Origin: Fischerella sp. PCC 9605
GTDB lineage: Bacteria; Cyanobacteriota; Cyanobacteriia; Cyanobacteriales; Nostocaceae
Assembly: GCF_000517105.1 (NCBI RefSeq)
Contig: NZ_ALVT01000034.1
Span: 365,689 to 429,688, forward strand
Direction of reading: 5' to 3'
DNA: 64,000 nt
Both the position numbers and the translations under genes were made by a program. How positions within the stretch are numbered: the first letter of the stretch is position 1; every line of letters begins with the position of its first letter. The notes beneath the pieces are model-generated. The model was given only the letters and a program-made list of their open reading frames with translations, was not told where the DNA came from and did not search any database. Shown piece by piece: positions 55,246 to 63,885 of the stretch.

Positions 55246-55736
55246 TGGAAAGTGTTGCAGATACCGACTGGTTGTGGCTGGAGAAAAGTGCATTATCCGT
55301 TGCGATTCGCCAGTGGACGTGGGGCTACCCGATCGTTGAGACGGTACACATTTTAGGTCTGGCGATCTTGTTTGGATCGGTTGTCATGTTCGACCTCCGA
55401 TTGCTTGGCTTTTCCCGCCACCTATTGGTGAGCGACATGGCACGGCATCTTTTGCCTTGGGCTTACCTGAGCTTTGCGATCGTTGCTCTCTCCGGCTTCC
55501 TGATGTTTGCCGTTGATGCAAGTGTGATTGCAACAAATCCTGCCTTTCGTCTCAAACTCATACTGATTGCGGCAACTAGCGTGAATGCGGCGGTGTTTCA
55601 TGGCGGGATTTACCGCTCAGTCAAACTCTGGAACCGGGGAGTCAAAGCTCCTGCGACAGCAAGAATTACGGCTATTTTCTCTCTCATTCTTTGGACAGCT
55701 GTAATTGTGTGTGGTCGCCTGATTGCCTATGTTTGA
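55245..55736 (+). CDS. DUF6644-type integral membrane protein
   Basis: A 163-residue membrane protein with four hydrophobic segments (ETVHILGLAILFGSVVMFDL, WAYLSFAIVALSGFLMFAVD, LKLILIAATSVNAAVFHGGI and ITAIFSLILWTAVIVCGRLI). Conserved histidines lie in IVETVHILG and AAVFHG. The family is uncharacterised; the His placement suggests heme or metal contacts. Its ATG overlaps the DUF6152 stop by one base, so they probably work together. Confidence 0.82.
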   Translation: MESVADTDWLWLEKSALSVAIRQWTWGYPIVETVHILGLAILFGSVVMFDLRLLGFSRHLLVSDMARHLLPWAYLSFAIVALSGFLMFAVDASVIATNPAFRLKLILIAATSVNAAVFHGGIYRSVKLWNRGVKAPATARITAIFSLILWTAVIVCGRLIAYV

Positions 55737-55750
55737 ACTCAGACAATCAA

Positions 55751-55799
55751 GAGTTTCCGATCATGTCTCTGCGTCTGGTACTCTCCGCGTCACCGCGTC
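55751..55799. repeat. 49-bp dispersed repeat, copy A
   Basis: It matches the reverse complement of 56697-56745 in 48 of 49 positions. Copy A lies in the gap between the converging DUF6644 and ABC-ATPase genes; copy B lies inside the ABC ATPase gene. Confidence 0.9.
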
Positions 55800-55876
55800 C
55801 CAATGCCCCCGTGTTCTCCTTGTTCTCCTTGTCCTTTTTTTCATTTGAAGATTACTGAATCGGTGTTCTAGCCGAT

Positions 55877-57505
55877 TTATTTATCTGACACAAAGCCATC
55901 TCCTCCCATCCAGCGCCCGATTTGTTCGCGGCTGATGTCTGCAATTGGCACAAAATTAGAAAGCTGTCCTTTATAGATCACCCCAATGCGATCGCACAAT
56001 GCCAACAACTCATCTAAATCTTCAGAAATCACCAGCACTCCACTACCAGTGTTCCGCATTTCCATTAAAGCTTCATGAATAGTTGCAGTAGCATTAACAT
56101 CTACACCCCAAGTTGGATGTGCTGCGATCAACACTGCGTGATTTTGCTGAATTTCCCGCCCCATAATAAACTTTTGCAAGTTACCACCTGATAGACTGCT
56201 GGCGATCGCATCCAACCCTGCTTGTTTAACATTGAAGGCATTGCAAATTCTACTAGTCCAGGCTTTTAACTTGCGTTGTCGAATTATACCGTGCCGCAGC
56301 AACCCTTGACTGTAAGCTGTTAGCAAGGCATTTTCTCGCAAATTCAGATTTGGCACTACACCCACCCCTAGACGTTCTTCTGGGACATATCCCAAACCCA
56401 AGCGACGACGCTTCAGAATATCACAATTACCGATAGGCATCTCTCCCAGCAGAATCATTTCTGCCTTAGGACAAATTACTTCACCACTCAAAGCTGCTAA
56501 GAGTTCGCTTTGTCCATTACCCGCAACACCAGCAATACCGACAATTTCGCCGCTACGAATCTCAAAATTAATGTGTTGCAATGATACACCAAAAGGATGC
56601 TTTGATTCCACGCATAAATCTTTAACTTGCAAGCAAATAGATCCCAGAGATTGGGAAGAAGACGTGGAGAGTTTGGGACGCGGTGACGCCTCCGAAGACG
56701 CGGTGACGCGGAGAGTACCAGACGCAGAGAAATGATCGGAAACTCTCGACCTGTCACTGTGTCCCTGCGTCCCCGTGTTCTTGTAAGCATCTTCACCAAT
56801 CATCATGCGCGCGAGACTCTGAGGAGTTTCTGTCTGGGGATTACACTCAGACACCACTGCACCATTCCGCAATACCGTAGCATGACTGCACAAAGATTGT
56901 ACTTCTTGTAACTTGTGACTGCTGAACAAAATACTGCAACCACCAGAGGCAATTTGCCGCAATGTTGCAAATAGCTTTTCTATTTCTTGAGGAGTGAGAA
57001 CCGCCGTTGGTTCATCCAAAATCAACAACTTGGTAGCAACACAAAGACAACGGATAATTTCTACGCGTTGTTTTTCACTCACTGATAGAGTGTGAACTGG
57101 GCGATCTGGATTTACATCTAAACCGTATTCTTGAGATAGAACGCGGATTTTTCGAGCAACTCGTGATAAGTCCCATTTTTCAGTAGGGGGAAGCGCCAAG
57201 GCAATATTTTCTGTAACAGTAAGGGTTTCAAATAAACAAAAGTGCTGAAACACCATACCAATACCTAGCAGACGCGCCTGCGCCGGACTGGTAATATTAA
57301 CCTGCTGCCCTTCCCAATAAATTTCACCGCGATCGGGACGCACCAAGCCATAGATAATTTTCATCAAGGTACTCTTACCCGCCCCATTTTCTCCCAGCAG
57401 GGCATGAATTTCACCAGGTTGAATCGTCAAATTTACCTGATTATTTGCCAAACAACCAAGATACGACTTGCTAATATTCCTGGCTTGTAAACGGCTTTGG
57501 TTCAT
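55877..57505 (-). CDS. BMP-family ABC transporter ATPase (tandem nucleotide-binding domains)
   Basis: A 542-residue two-domain ATPase of the basic-membrane-protein/nucleoside uptake (NupO/RbsA-like) family. The N-terminal domain is complete: GENGAGKSTLMKIIYGL, VFQHFCLFETLTVTENIALA, LSVSEKQRVEIIRCL, KLLILDEPTAVL and SSHKLQEVQSLC. The C-terminal domain has the usual degenerate P-loop (GVAGNGQSELLAALSG), LSGGNLQKFIMGRE, AAHPTWGVDV and ISEDLDELLALCDRIGVI. Between the domains (~residues 237-288) a repeat-derived stretch (GTLRVTASSEASPRP) has been added. It follows its lipoprotein gene by 19 bp, but no permease genes follow. Confidence 0.92.
   Translation of the reverse strand: MNQSRLQARNISKSYLGCLANNQVNLTIQPGEIHALLGENGAGKSTLMKIIYGLVRPDRGEIYWEGQQVNITSPAQARLLGIGMVFQHFCLFETLTVTENIALALPPTEKWDLSRVARKIRVLSQEYGLDVNPDRPVHTLSVSEKQRVEIIRCLCVATKLLILDEPTAVLTPQEIEKLFATLRQIASGGCSILFSSHKLQEVQSLCSHATVLRNGAVVSECNPQTETPQSLARMMIGEDAYKNTGTQGHSDRSRVSDHFSASGTLRVTASSEASPRPKLSTSSSQSLGSICLQVKDLCVESKHPFGVSLQHINFEIRSGEIVGIAGVAGNGQSELLAALSGEVICPKAEMILLGEMPIGNCDILKRRRLGLGYVPEERLGVGVVPNLNLRENALLTAYSQGLLRHGIIRQRKLKAWTSRICNAFNVKQAGLDAIASSLSGGNLQKFIMGREIQQNHAVLIAAHPTWGVDVNATATIHEALMEMRNTGSGVLVISEDLDELLALCDRIGVIYKGQLSNFVPIADISREQIGRWMGGDGFVSDK
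56697..56745. repeat. 49-bp dispersed repeat, copy B (inside ABC ATPase gene)
   Basis: Inverted copy of 55751-55799 with one mismatch. Surrounding DNA (56655-56790) has the same GACGCGGTGACGC and GTCCCTGCGTCCCCGTG style, so the whole ~130 bp is repeat-derived. Because it stays in frame, it adds a Ser/Arg-rich linker between the two ATPase domains. Confidence 0.9.
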
Positions 57506-57524
57506 GTCAATCTCAAATCCAAAA

Positions 57525-58670
57525 TCATTTAAGACTTCCCTTAGGAAGTGAACCCTCTACTCCTTCAACATACCAATCCATTGCTAACTGTTGTTTATCC
57601 TCCAAAACTTTACCCTGTGGTACTCGCACTACACCCTTTTGGTCTTTCACCGGGCCATTAAAAGGATGGGCACTACCTTTAATAAATTCCTCCCGCTTTG
57701 CCATTACCAATCTCTGCACATCTTGAGGAATTGCTGGATTTAGTGGCGAAATATCAACCATCCCTTGACCAATTCCATACCAAACGTTTTCAGGCTTCCA
57801 CGTACCATTGATAACAGCAAGGGCTTTATCTGTATAAAACTTGCCCCACTTATTAATGGCTGATGTTAAATGTGCCTTCGCACCAAACCGACTCATATCG
57901 GTGTTGTAACCAAAAGCAAAAATACCTTTCTCCTCTGCTAATTGCACAGCAGCAGAAGAGTCAGTGTGTTGTGTCAGCACATCTGCATCTAAATTTACCA
58001 AAGCTTGTGCAGCTTCTCTTTCTTTAGCTGGATCGTACCAACTTTGTACCCACACTACTCTCAGCTTTGCCTTAGGATTTGTCGCCCGCAGTCCCTGTGT
58101 GAAAGCACCTATCCCCCGAATTACTTCTGGAATTGGGTATGCTCCGATAAAACCAATGATATTAGATTTGGTCATCTTGCCAGCAATCATACCAGTTAAG
58201 TAGCGGGGTTCTTCAAAGCGTCCCAAATAAGTGCCGACATTGGCAGCACGTTTGTAACCCGTACAGTGTTCAAAATAAACATCAGGAAAGTCTTTGGCAA
58301 CTTTAATTGTCGGATTCATGTAGCCAAAGGAAGTTGTAAAAATTAATTTGTTGCCATCTAATGCCAGTTGACGAATAACCCTCTCAGCATCAGCACCTTC
58401 ACTGACATTTTCTATAAAAGTAGACCTCACTCTTCCTTGAAGATTCACTTCCATTTCTCTGCGTCCGAGGTCGTGGGCATAAGTCCACCCAAAATCACCT
58501 ACAGGTCCCACATAAACAAAACCCACCTTCAATGGTTCATTAACTGCTATGGGTGATGTCCTTGGTGACACTCCACTCTGTGGATTATTAGATTTTCTTT
58601 CAGTACAGGCAGCAATGGTAAAGCTAGCTCCTGTAAAAGAGGCATATTTGATAAACTTACGACGATCCAT
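57525..58670 (-). CDS. BMP-family substrate-binding lipoprotein
   Basis: A 381-residue periplasmic binding protein. MDRRKFIKYASFTGASFTIA then AC22TERK gives an RR-containing signal peptide with a lipobox. The mature part is typical of the BMP/PnrA-like family: KVGFVYVGPVGDFGWTYAHD, VRSTFIENVSEGADAERVIR, IFTTSFGYMNPTIKVAKDFP, YLTGMIAGKMTKSNIIGFIG and VNLDADVLTQHTDSSAAVQL. Substrates of this family are purine nucleosides or related compounds. It is the first gene of a two-gene operon with the ATPase. Confidence 0.92.
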   Translation of the reverse strand: MDRRKFIKYASFTGASFTIAACTERKSNNPQSGVSPRTSPIAVNEPLKVGFVYVGPVGDFGWTYAHDLGRREMEVNLQGRVRSTFIENVSEGADAERVIRQLALDGNKLIFTTSFGYMNPTIKVAKDFPDVYFEHCTGYKRAANVGTYLGRFEEPRYLTGMIAGKMTKSNIIGFIGAYPIPEVIRGIGAFTQGLRATNPKAKLRVVWVQSWYDPAKEREAAQALVNLDADVLTQHTDSSAAVQLAEEKGIFAFGYNTDMSRFGAKAHLTSAINKWGKFYTDKALAVINGTWKPENVWYGIGQGMVDISPLNPAIPQDVQRLVMAKREEFIKGSAHPFNGPVKDQKGVVRVPQGKVLEDKQQLAMDWYVEGVEGSLPKGSLK

Positions 58671-59189
58671 ATCTATCGCTTAGCTGTACTTAGTTAAAAA
58701 TATCTCTCTGGTTGGTAGCAGATGCAGTTTAAGATTATATATTCGCTAAATTTTAACTTTTTGTTTTTGCCACTAACAGACCATTTATAAAGTAAATCTT
58801 AAGTTTGTAGTGGCGTGTCAAAGCTAAAATGATGCATTATAGCTTTCTTGTGGGATGGGCTTCTAGCCCGCCGATGAGGGATTTCCAAGAAATAAATTAT
58901 CCCGGATTGTGGGGTAGACCGGACAGCCTGCCCCTCAGATGTGACGGGTGAGGACACCCATCCCACAAGAAAATTTGGGATGTTTTTTTATTTGGAAGTT
59001 CCTGAGGACGGTCTAGAAGCCCATCCCACAAGATTTTTCTAATGCACAAAATTAGGGTATCTAAGAGTTTGAAAACACGCCCTAGGGGGAATCAAACAAA
59101 ATATTTGATACTTCTCTAACAATTAAAAAATTTAATCAGTAGGGTGAGTAATACTCTCCCTACAAATAAATTACAATCCTTAAACTTAG
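58671..59189. other. Repeat-filled intergenic region
   Basis: A ~520-bp gap. From 58806 to 59060 it carries the second copy of the dispersed repeat also seen at 7235-7378; the remainder is AT-rich without recognised features. Confidence 0.6.
58806..59060. repeat. Dispersed repeat with exact 20-bp inverted arms
   Basis: CTTGTGGGATGGGCTTCTAG (58847-58866) recurs as its exact reverse complement at 59013-59032, and parts recur a third time near 58955-58970. The outer part TTTGTAGTGGCGTG and the ATGATGCATTAT box match the element at 7235-7378 in opposite orientation. Confidence 0.8.
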
Positions 59190-59561
59190 TTACCTGACAA
59201 ACAAATACCGCAAGCCAATTAGTAATAAAAATATTCCATACAGCTTCTTGATCATTTCACTACTAATAAAAGGCTGATTTGCAAACAAAGCCCCAAACAA
59301 GTTTCCGATTATAAGACCAACTGCGATAATTACGGCATATTTTATATTGAGATTGCCGTTGCGATAGTAAATAATAGCAGCCAAAATTCCTATTGGTAAT
59401 ATTTGAGCGGCAATAGAAGTACCAGTAGCAAACTTTTGATCCAAACCAATTAGCAGCACCATAGCTGGCACCATAATTGCACCGCCGCCGATACCAAACA
59501 TACCGCCAGCTACACCTGCGACAAGACCGATGAGTAATAATTGAAGGAGTATATTAGACAT
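59190..59561 (-). CDS. Half-size TauE/SafE-family membrane protein
   Basis: A 123-residue protein with about four membrane helices and the family repeat GLVAGVAGGMFGIGGGAIMV, then GTSIAAQILPIGILAAIIYY and AVIIAVGLIIGNLFGALFAN. TauE/SafE proteins export sulfur-containing anions and usually have two such halves (~250 residues); single-half forms probably dimerise. It lies 24 bp downstream of the acetamidase gene on the same strand and may be co-transcribed. Confidence 0.88.
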   Translation of the reverse strand: MSNILLQLLLIGLVAGVAGGMFGIGGGAIMVPAMVLLIGLDQKFATGTSIAAQILPIGILAAIIYYRNGNLNIKYAVIIAVGLIIGNLFGALFANQPFISSEMIKKLYGIFLLLIGLRYLFVR

Positions 59562-59585
59562 AAAAAATGATTGTTTGATTGCTAA

Positions 59586-60551
59586 TTATAAATTTATTTC
59601 CGTTGATAAGATAGACTTTGCTAACATTCCATGCACACCTTTTTGCGGAGAATTGACCACCTGAGTGATGCGAAAATTTACCGCCAAACTGCACAATACA
59701 TAAGCATCTTCTGGTGATATTCCTGTTAAGTTTACCAGAAAATCAATCATATTTTTTAAAGCCTGATCTAAGGCTGCATCTAAAGTTTGACCAAATCCCA
59801 TTGTGATGATATCTGTATGAGTTTCAGCCATTGGTGTTGTCAGTTGCAAATCCTTGCGAAGTTTTAATTGAATAGTACCGTTCATGGATGTTTCAATGGC
59901 GGTGACGTTCACTTCACCATCTCCCTGTGCAGAATGTCCATCACCTATAGAAAACAAAGCACCAGGAACGAAAATAGGCAAAAATACTTTTGAACCCGCT
60001 TGTAGTTCACGGTTGTCAATATTACCTCCATAACAACCAGGAGGAATGGAAGAACGTTGCGTTTCTGGAGTGGCGACACCAAGAATGCCAAAAAACGGTT
60101 TCAAAGGAACTTTAATACCACTGTTTACAGGAAATTCAGCAACATTGTTTTCTAAATCAAGGGGAATGAATCTCAAAGCTGGTTGATTGAACTGCTGTGG
60201 TAACGCTCCCCAACCTGTACGAATAGCATTGAAACCAATGAGTAATCTAGGTTTAATGGCTTCTAATTTTACTTCCAAAACATCCCCCGGTTCTGCCTCC
60301 CGCACATAAATTGGCCCTGTCAGCAAATGGGGACCATCTGCAATTTTGCGTTCTGCTGGCAGATTTTGGCAAATATCAATAAATTCTGATGTGATAAATT
60401 CGCTTGGTGCTTTGTCGTAAATATAGTAACCAGTATATGTTTCCACATCTACTGTATCACCGGAGTCAACAATCAGTACTGGTTCTAATAAATTAGAAAA
60501 TCCGCCTAGATGTACTGTATTTTTAGTAGCTTTGAGAATGTGATGAGCCAT
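59586..60551 (-). CDS. Acetamidase/formamidase family protein
   Basis: A 321-residue enzyme of the FmdA/AmdA family, which releases ammonia from formamide, acetamide or related short amides in the cytoplasm. Family marks are EAEPGDVLEVKLEAIKP, FFGILGVATPE, PPGCYGGNIDNRELQAGSKV, PIFVPGALFSIGDGHSAQGD and GEVNVTAIETSMNGTIQLKL. The GDGHSAQGDGE motif holds metal and active-site residues. The length is normal. It may supply nitrogen; no amide transporter is adjacent. Confidence 0.93.
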   Translation of the reverse strand: MAHHILKATKNTVHLGGFSNLLEPVLIVDSGDTVDVETYTGYYIYDKAPSEFITSEFIDICQNLPAERKIADGPHLLTGPIYVREAEPGDVLEVKLEAIKPRLLIGFNAIRTGWGALPQQFNQPALRFIPLDLENNVAEFPVNSGIKVPLKPFFGILGVATPETQRSSIPPGCYGGNIDNRELQAGSKVFLPIFVPGALFSIGDGHSAQGDGEVNVTAIETSMNGTIQLKLRKDLQLTTPMAETHTDIITMGFGQTLDAALDQALKNMIDFLVNLTGISPEDAYVLCSLAVNFRITQVVNSPQKGVHGMLAKSILSTEINL

Positions 60552-61138
60552 TGCCGCTGTTGTAGTTACTTCATAGATATTAAATAAAATTTATACAAAT
60601 CATAGCTACATTACAATCTCTTGAGAGTTTACACTGTTGATATGCTCGAATTATTTATTGAACATACTTAAAATTTCTTAAATTACTTATATCAATTCTC
60701 TGTAAAAATGCGCTTAATATTTATATAGCCCAAACCCTAGAAGGGTTGGCTATAAGAACTAAGCCCGTCTGTGCGGGCTATATTAAGAGCGTTTTCATAG
60801 ATAAATGGTATTAATACAATATTGCATAAATTCCTAACTAATCAAATTTGAAAAGCCTCTGCGCCCCCACCGAAGCTTTGAGCGGAGGTTTCCTCCGCTC
60901 AAAGCTTCTCTCTACCGTTACTCTGCGTTCTTCTACGTTTAAAAAAGCTACGATTTGACACAAACCTGTACTTAGGTTTGCTAAGCTTAAATAATATTTT
61001 TGGTATGCTCGCTAATTGCTTTAAGTATAAATCCTAGTTTTCATTTTGACTGTTATATTTTATCTTGGAAAGGAGCGTAGTAAAAAACACACAATCTTAC
61101 TAAAAAAAATCGTTAAGACGCAATAAGGAATTATAAAT
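60552..61138. other. Intergenic region with two strong hairpins
   Basis: A divergent gap of ~590 bp. It includes a TATAGCCC/GGCTATA repeat with AGCCCGTCTGTGCGGGCT (60725-60785) and the perfect 37-bp palindrome at 60872-60908. The rest is AT-rich. No ORF was recognised. Confidence 0.6.
60872..60908. repeat. Perfect 17-bp inverted repeat with 3-nt loop
   Basis: GAAGCTTTGAGCGGAGG, TTT, CCTCCGCTCAAAGCTTC. The flanks (GCCTCTGCGCCCCCACC and TCTCTACCGTTACTCTGCG) are part of a known-style cyanobacterial repeat. It has no T-run on either side. Confidence 0.9.
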
Positions 61139-61636
61139 ATGAGAAGTACAGGAGTAGCTTATCTGCTTTGGTTAACTTGTCTTCTTGGATTAGCCGGAAC
61201 TCACCGTTTTTATAGTGGTAAGTATGTTACTGGAATAATATGGCTGTTTACATATGGGTTATTTGGTTTTGGTCAACTTATAGATTTGCTTCTCATACCA
61301 GGAATGGTTGAAGAAAAAAATCTCAAATATAAGTTACTTTATGGTAGTCCTAATCAGAATAATACCCCGCATACCCAACAAGTAATTATTAATGTCGCTG
61401 ATTATATAGCTCCAAATGCAAATACTAATAAGTCATTATCTTCCAAGTCTGATATTCAGATAGTTCTGGAATTAGCTAAAAATAATGGTGGAATTATATC
61501 TGTAACAGATTGTGTGATTGCTACTGGTAAACCTATTGTGGAAATAAAGCAGACTATTGATAACCTATGTTCTGAAGGTTTGTTAGAACCAAGTAATCAT
61601 CCAGATACTGGCGCAATAGTTTATAAGCTTATTTAA
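61139..61636 (+). CDS. TM2 domain protein with C-terminal winged-helix-like region
   Basis: A 165-residue protein. The N-terminal TM2 domain has two helices: [40 protein letters not shown], ending [16 protein letters not shown] polar linker follows. Residues ~100-165 look like a winged helix ([40 protein letters not shown] and GAIVYKLI). The pairing suggests a membrane-tethered DNA-binding or protein-binding unit; its role is unknown. Confidence 0.85.
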   Translation: MRSTGVAYLLWLTCLLGLAGTHRFYSGKYVTGIIWLFTYGLFGFGQLIDLLLIPGMVEEKNLKYKLLYGSPNQNNTPHTQQVIINVADYIAPNANTNKSLSSKSDIQIVLELAKNNGGIISVTDCVIATGKPIVEIKQTIDNLCSEGLLEPSNHPDTGAIVYKLI

Positions 61637-61841
61637 TTTGATTGGAATGAGCAACTGGAGGTTGAAAATTAAAAATTAGGAATTAATCATATTTACTAAA
61701 GTTAATCTTTAAGTTACAATTATTTTCTTTTCTAAATATGTTTCATACCGTCAAGAAATCTAGGTAAGTTTTAATGTAGTGCAAGCTTCTTAATCTATGC
61801 GATAAAAAAACCTGCACCATGCCACCGATTAGCTTCATTGG

Positions 61842-62065
61842 CTAGAGTTGGGTGATATACTCTGTGCAATCTGCCAGAAATCGGCGGATGTGATTGGCGA
61901 TCGCATCTCCCTCTTCTTCTAAGGCAAAATGTCTTGCAGATGAAACTCTATGTTTTTCAAGTCGCGTTGATAGGGATGAGCACCTTTGGCAGGAAAGATG
62001 AAATCATTATCTCCCAGTAAACTTTGTTGTACTGAGAGTCTTCTTACTCCATTTAAGATAGCGAT
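61842..62065 (-). pseudogene. Alpha/beta-hydrolase C-terminal remnant with frameshift
   Basis: The minus strand reads LGDNDFIFPAKGAHPYQRDL, KNIEFHLQD and then, in another frame, HFALEEEGDAIANHIRRFLA to a stop. Together these are the end of a haloalkane-dehalogenase-like alpha/beta hydrolase, broken by a small deletion before the catalytic-histidine region GHFALEE. Confidence 0.7.
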
Positions 62066-62119
62066 CGCCAGATGTCCAAAGGCGATAAAAAATGCGGGCG
62101 CTCTTTATGAGCAGTTATG

Positions 62120-62187
62120 GTGAGCCAATCAATTGGTTATGACGCTGCTAAACATGTGAAGGGACGCAAACGGCATCTGACGGTTAA
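62120..62187 (+). pseudogene. IS5-family-like transposase fragment
   Basis: VSQSIGYDAAKHVKGRKRHL followed by TV matches the DSQS...GYDAGKKVKGRKRH block of IS5-type DDE transposases. Sequence similarity ends after that; no ends of the IS are visible. Confidence 0.65.
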
Positions 62188-62214
62188 AGCTATTTCAACT
62201 CATCTACAACATTT

Positions 62215-63885
62215 ATGGGAATCAAACGGAGTCTATTTGAGCAGAAAATCAAATTGTTGCTGAGACAGGTACGAGCAACAGTACAACGCCATATCAGTAT
62301 CATCATACTTGCAGTATTGTTCTTGGTGACGGCAATATTGCCCAGCACTGCTCATATGGTTACAGGAAATTTGCTCGCTCAAGCTTCGCTGAATGCCGAA
62401 AATTTGGTAGAGCAAGGCAAAGCTTTATATGAAGCTGAAAAGTTTAATGATGCAGTCAAGATTTTGCAACAAGCAGCCGCCGCCTTCGCTGGCAGTGGTG
62501 ATAAATTAGGACAAGCCATGACTTTAAGCAATTTGTCCTTAGCTTATCAACAACTTGGCTTATGGAAAGAGGCAGAAGGTGCGATCGCCCAAAGTCTTAA
62601 CTTATTACAAAATTTGGAGCGATCGCAAGAGCGTGCGGGAATTCTCGCGCAAACTTTAGATGTTCAAGGGCGCTTGCACTTGACACGGGGACAAACCGAA
62701 AATGCTCTCAATAGTTGGCAACAAGCCGCTGATATATATAAAAAATTAGGCGATCGCGTTAAATTAGTTCGCAATCACATTAACTGTGCTCAAGCATTGC
62801 AAGTTTTGGGCTTTTATAATCGGGCTGAAAATATTTTAGATGAGGTAAAGCAAACCCTCCAAAACATTCCAGACGCATCTGTTAGAGTTGAGGGATTCCG
62901 TAGCCTCGGCGACGTTCTCCGATTACTGGGTAAATTACGCGAATCTGAAGAGATATTGAAAGAGAGTTTAAAAGTAGCGAAATCCTTGCGTTCCAATCAA
63001 GTTATTAGTGAAGTTCTAGTTAGTCTAGGTAAGACAGCACGCGCACAAAAAAATCCCCAAGCTGCTTTAAACTTCTTCCAACAGGCAGCTGCCTTATCAC
63101 CTCCCATTAATACGCGTATCGAATTACTGTTAAATCGATTCAGCTTGCTTTTAGAAACACAGCAATTTCGCGCTGCTACAGATTTGTTGCCGCAAACTCA
63201 GTCAGAAATTAATAAATTACCGCCTAGTCGGATGGCAGTTTACGCCCGGATTAACTTAGCTCAGAATCTAGCACGATTAAAAAAAGAGATCAAAAATCAT
63301 AGTAACAAAGATACAAATAACATAAATACTCCCTCATGGTTGGATATTGCCCAACTATTAGCACCAGCAGTCCAACAAGCAAAAAGTCTGCAAGACAAAC
63401 GAGCAGAATCTTATGCAACGGGTACTCTTGGCTCATTGTATGAACAAACTGAGCAGTTATCCCATGCTTTTGACCTGACGGAAAAAGCTTTGTTCACAAC
63501 CCAAGCAATTGACGCACCAGATATTACTTATCAGTGGCAATGGCAGTTAGGACGTTTACTCAAGCAAAAGGGAGATATTAAAGGAGCGATCGCTGCCTAC
63601 CAAGTAGCATTTCGTACTCTCCAATCTCTGCGTAGCGATTTAGTTGCCATCAATCCAGACATTCAGTTTTCCTTCACAGAAAGTGTAGAACCAGTGTATC
63701 GAGAGTTGGTAGATTTGCAATTGCAAAGTAAAGGAAACCTCGAAACCACTTCACAAAATCTCACCCAAGCTCGTGATGTAATTGAATCGTTAAAGCTGGC
63801 AGAACTGAATAACTTCTTTCGGTCTGCCTGTTTGGAACCAATTGTAAAACTTGACGAAGTGTTGTCTCAGGTTATATCTTATTAA
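62215..63885 (+). CDS. TPR protein with signal anchor, truncated before a CHAT domain
   Basis: A 556-residue protein. Residues ~1-25 are basic and 26-48 hydrophobic (SIIILAVLFLVTAILPSTAH), a signal peptide or anchor. Then come ~10 TPR-like helix pairs (ALYEAEKFNDAVKILQQAAA, MTLSNLSLAYQQLGLWKEAE, YATGTLGSLYEQTEQLSHAF, KGDIKGAIAAYQVAFRTLQS). It ends with ARDVIESLKLAELNNFFRSA, CLEPIVKLDEVLSQVISY. In cyanobacterial TPR-CHAT proteases this is where the linker to the CHAT protease domain begins; here the chain stops. No good ribosome site precedes the ATG. Confidence 0.85.
   Translation: MGIKRSLFEQKIKLLLRQVRATVQRHISIIILAVLFLVTAILPSTAHMVTGNLLAQASLNAENLVEQGKALYEAEKFNDAVKILQQAAAAFAGSGDKLGQAMTLSNLSLAYQQLGLWKEAEGAIAQSLNLLQNLERSQERAGILAQTLDVQGRLHLTRGQTENALNSWQQAADIYKKLGDRVKLVRNHINCAQALQVLGFYNRAENILDEVKQTLQNIPDASVRVEGFRSLGDVLRLLGKLRESEEILKESLKVAKSLRSNQVISEVLVSLGKTARAQKNPQAALNFFQQAAALSPPINTRIELLLNRFSLLLETQQFRAATDLLPQTQSEINKLPPSRMAVYARINLAQNLARLKKEIKNHSNKDTNNINTPSWLDIAQLLAPAVQQAKSLQDKRAESYATGTLGSLYEQTEQLSHAFDLTEKALFTTQAIDAPDITYQWQWQLGRLLKQKGDIKGAIAAYQVAFRTLQSLRSDLVAINPDIQFSFTESVEPVYRELVDLQLQSKGNLETTSQNLTQARDVIESLKLAELNNFFRSACLEPIVKLDEVLSQVISY

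Larger units (their letters stand above)
61637..62214. other. Decayed region before the TPR gene
   Basis: Contains a minus-strand alpha/beta-hydrolase remnant (61842-62065) and a plus-strand IS5-type transposase remnant (62120-62187). No intact gene was seen. Confidence 0.6.
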
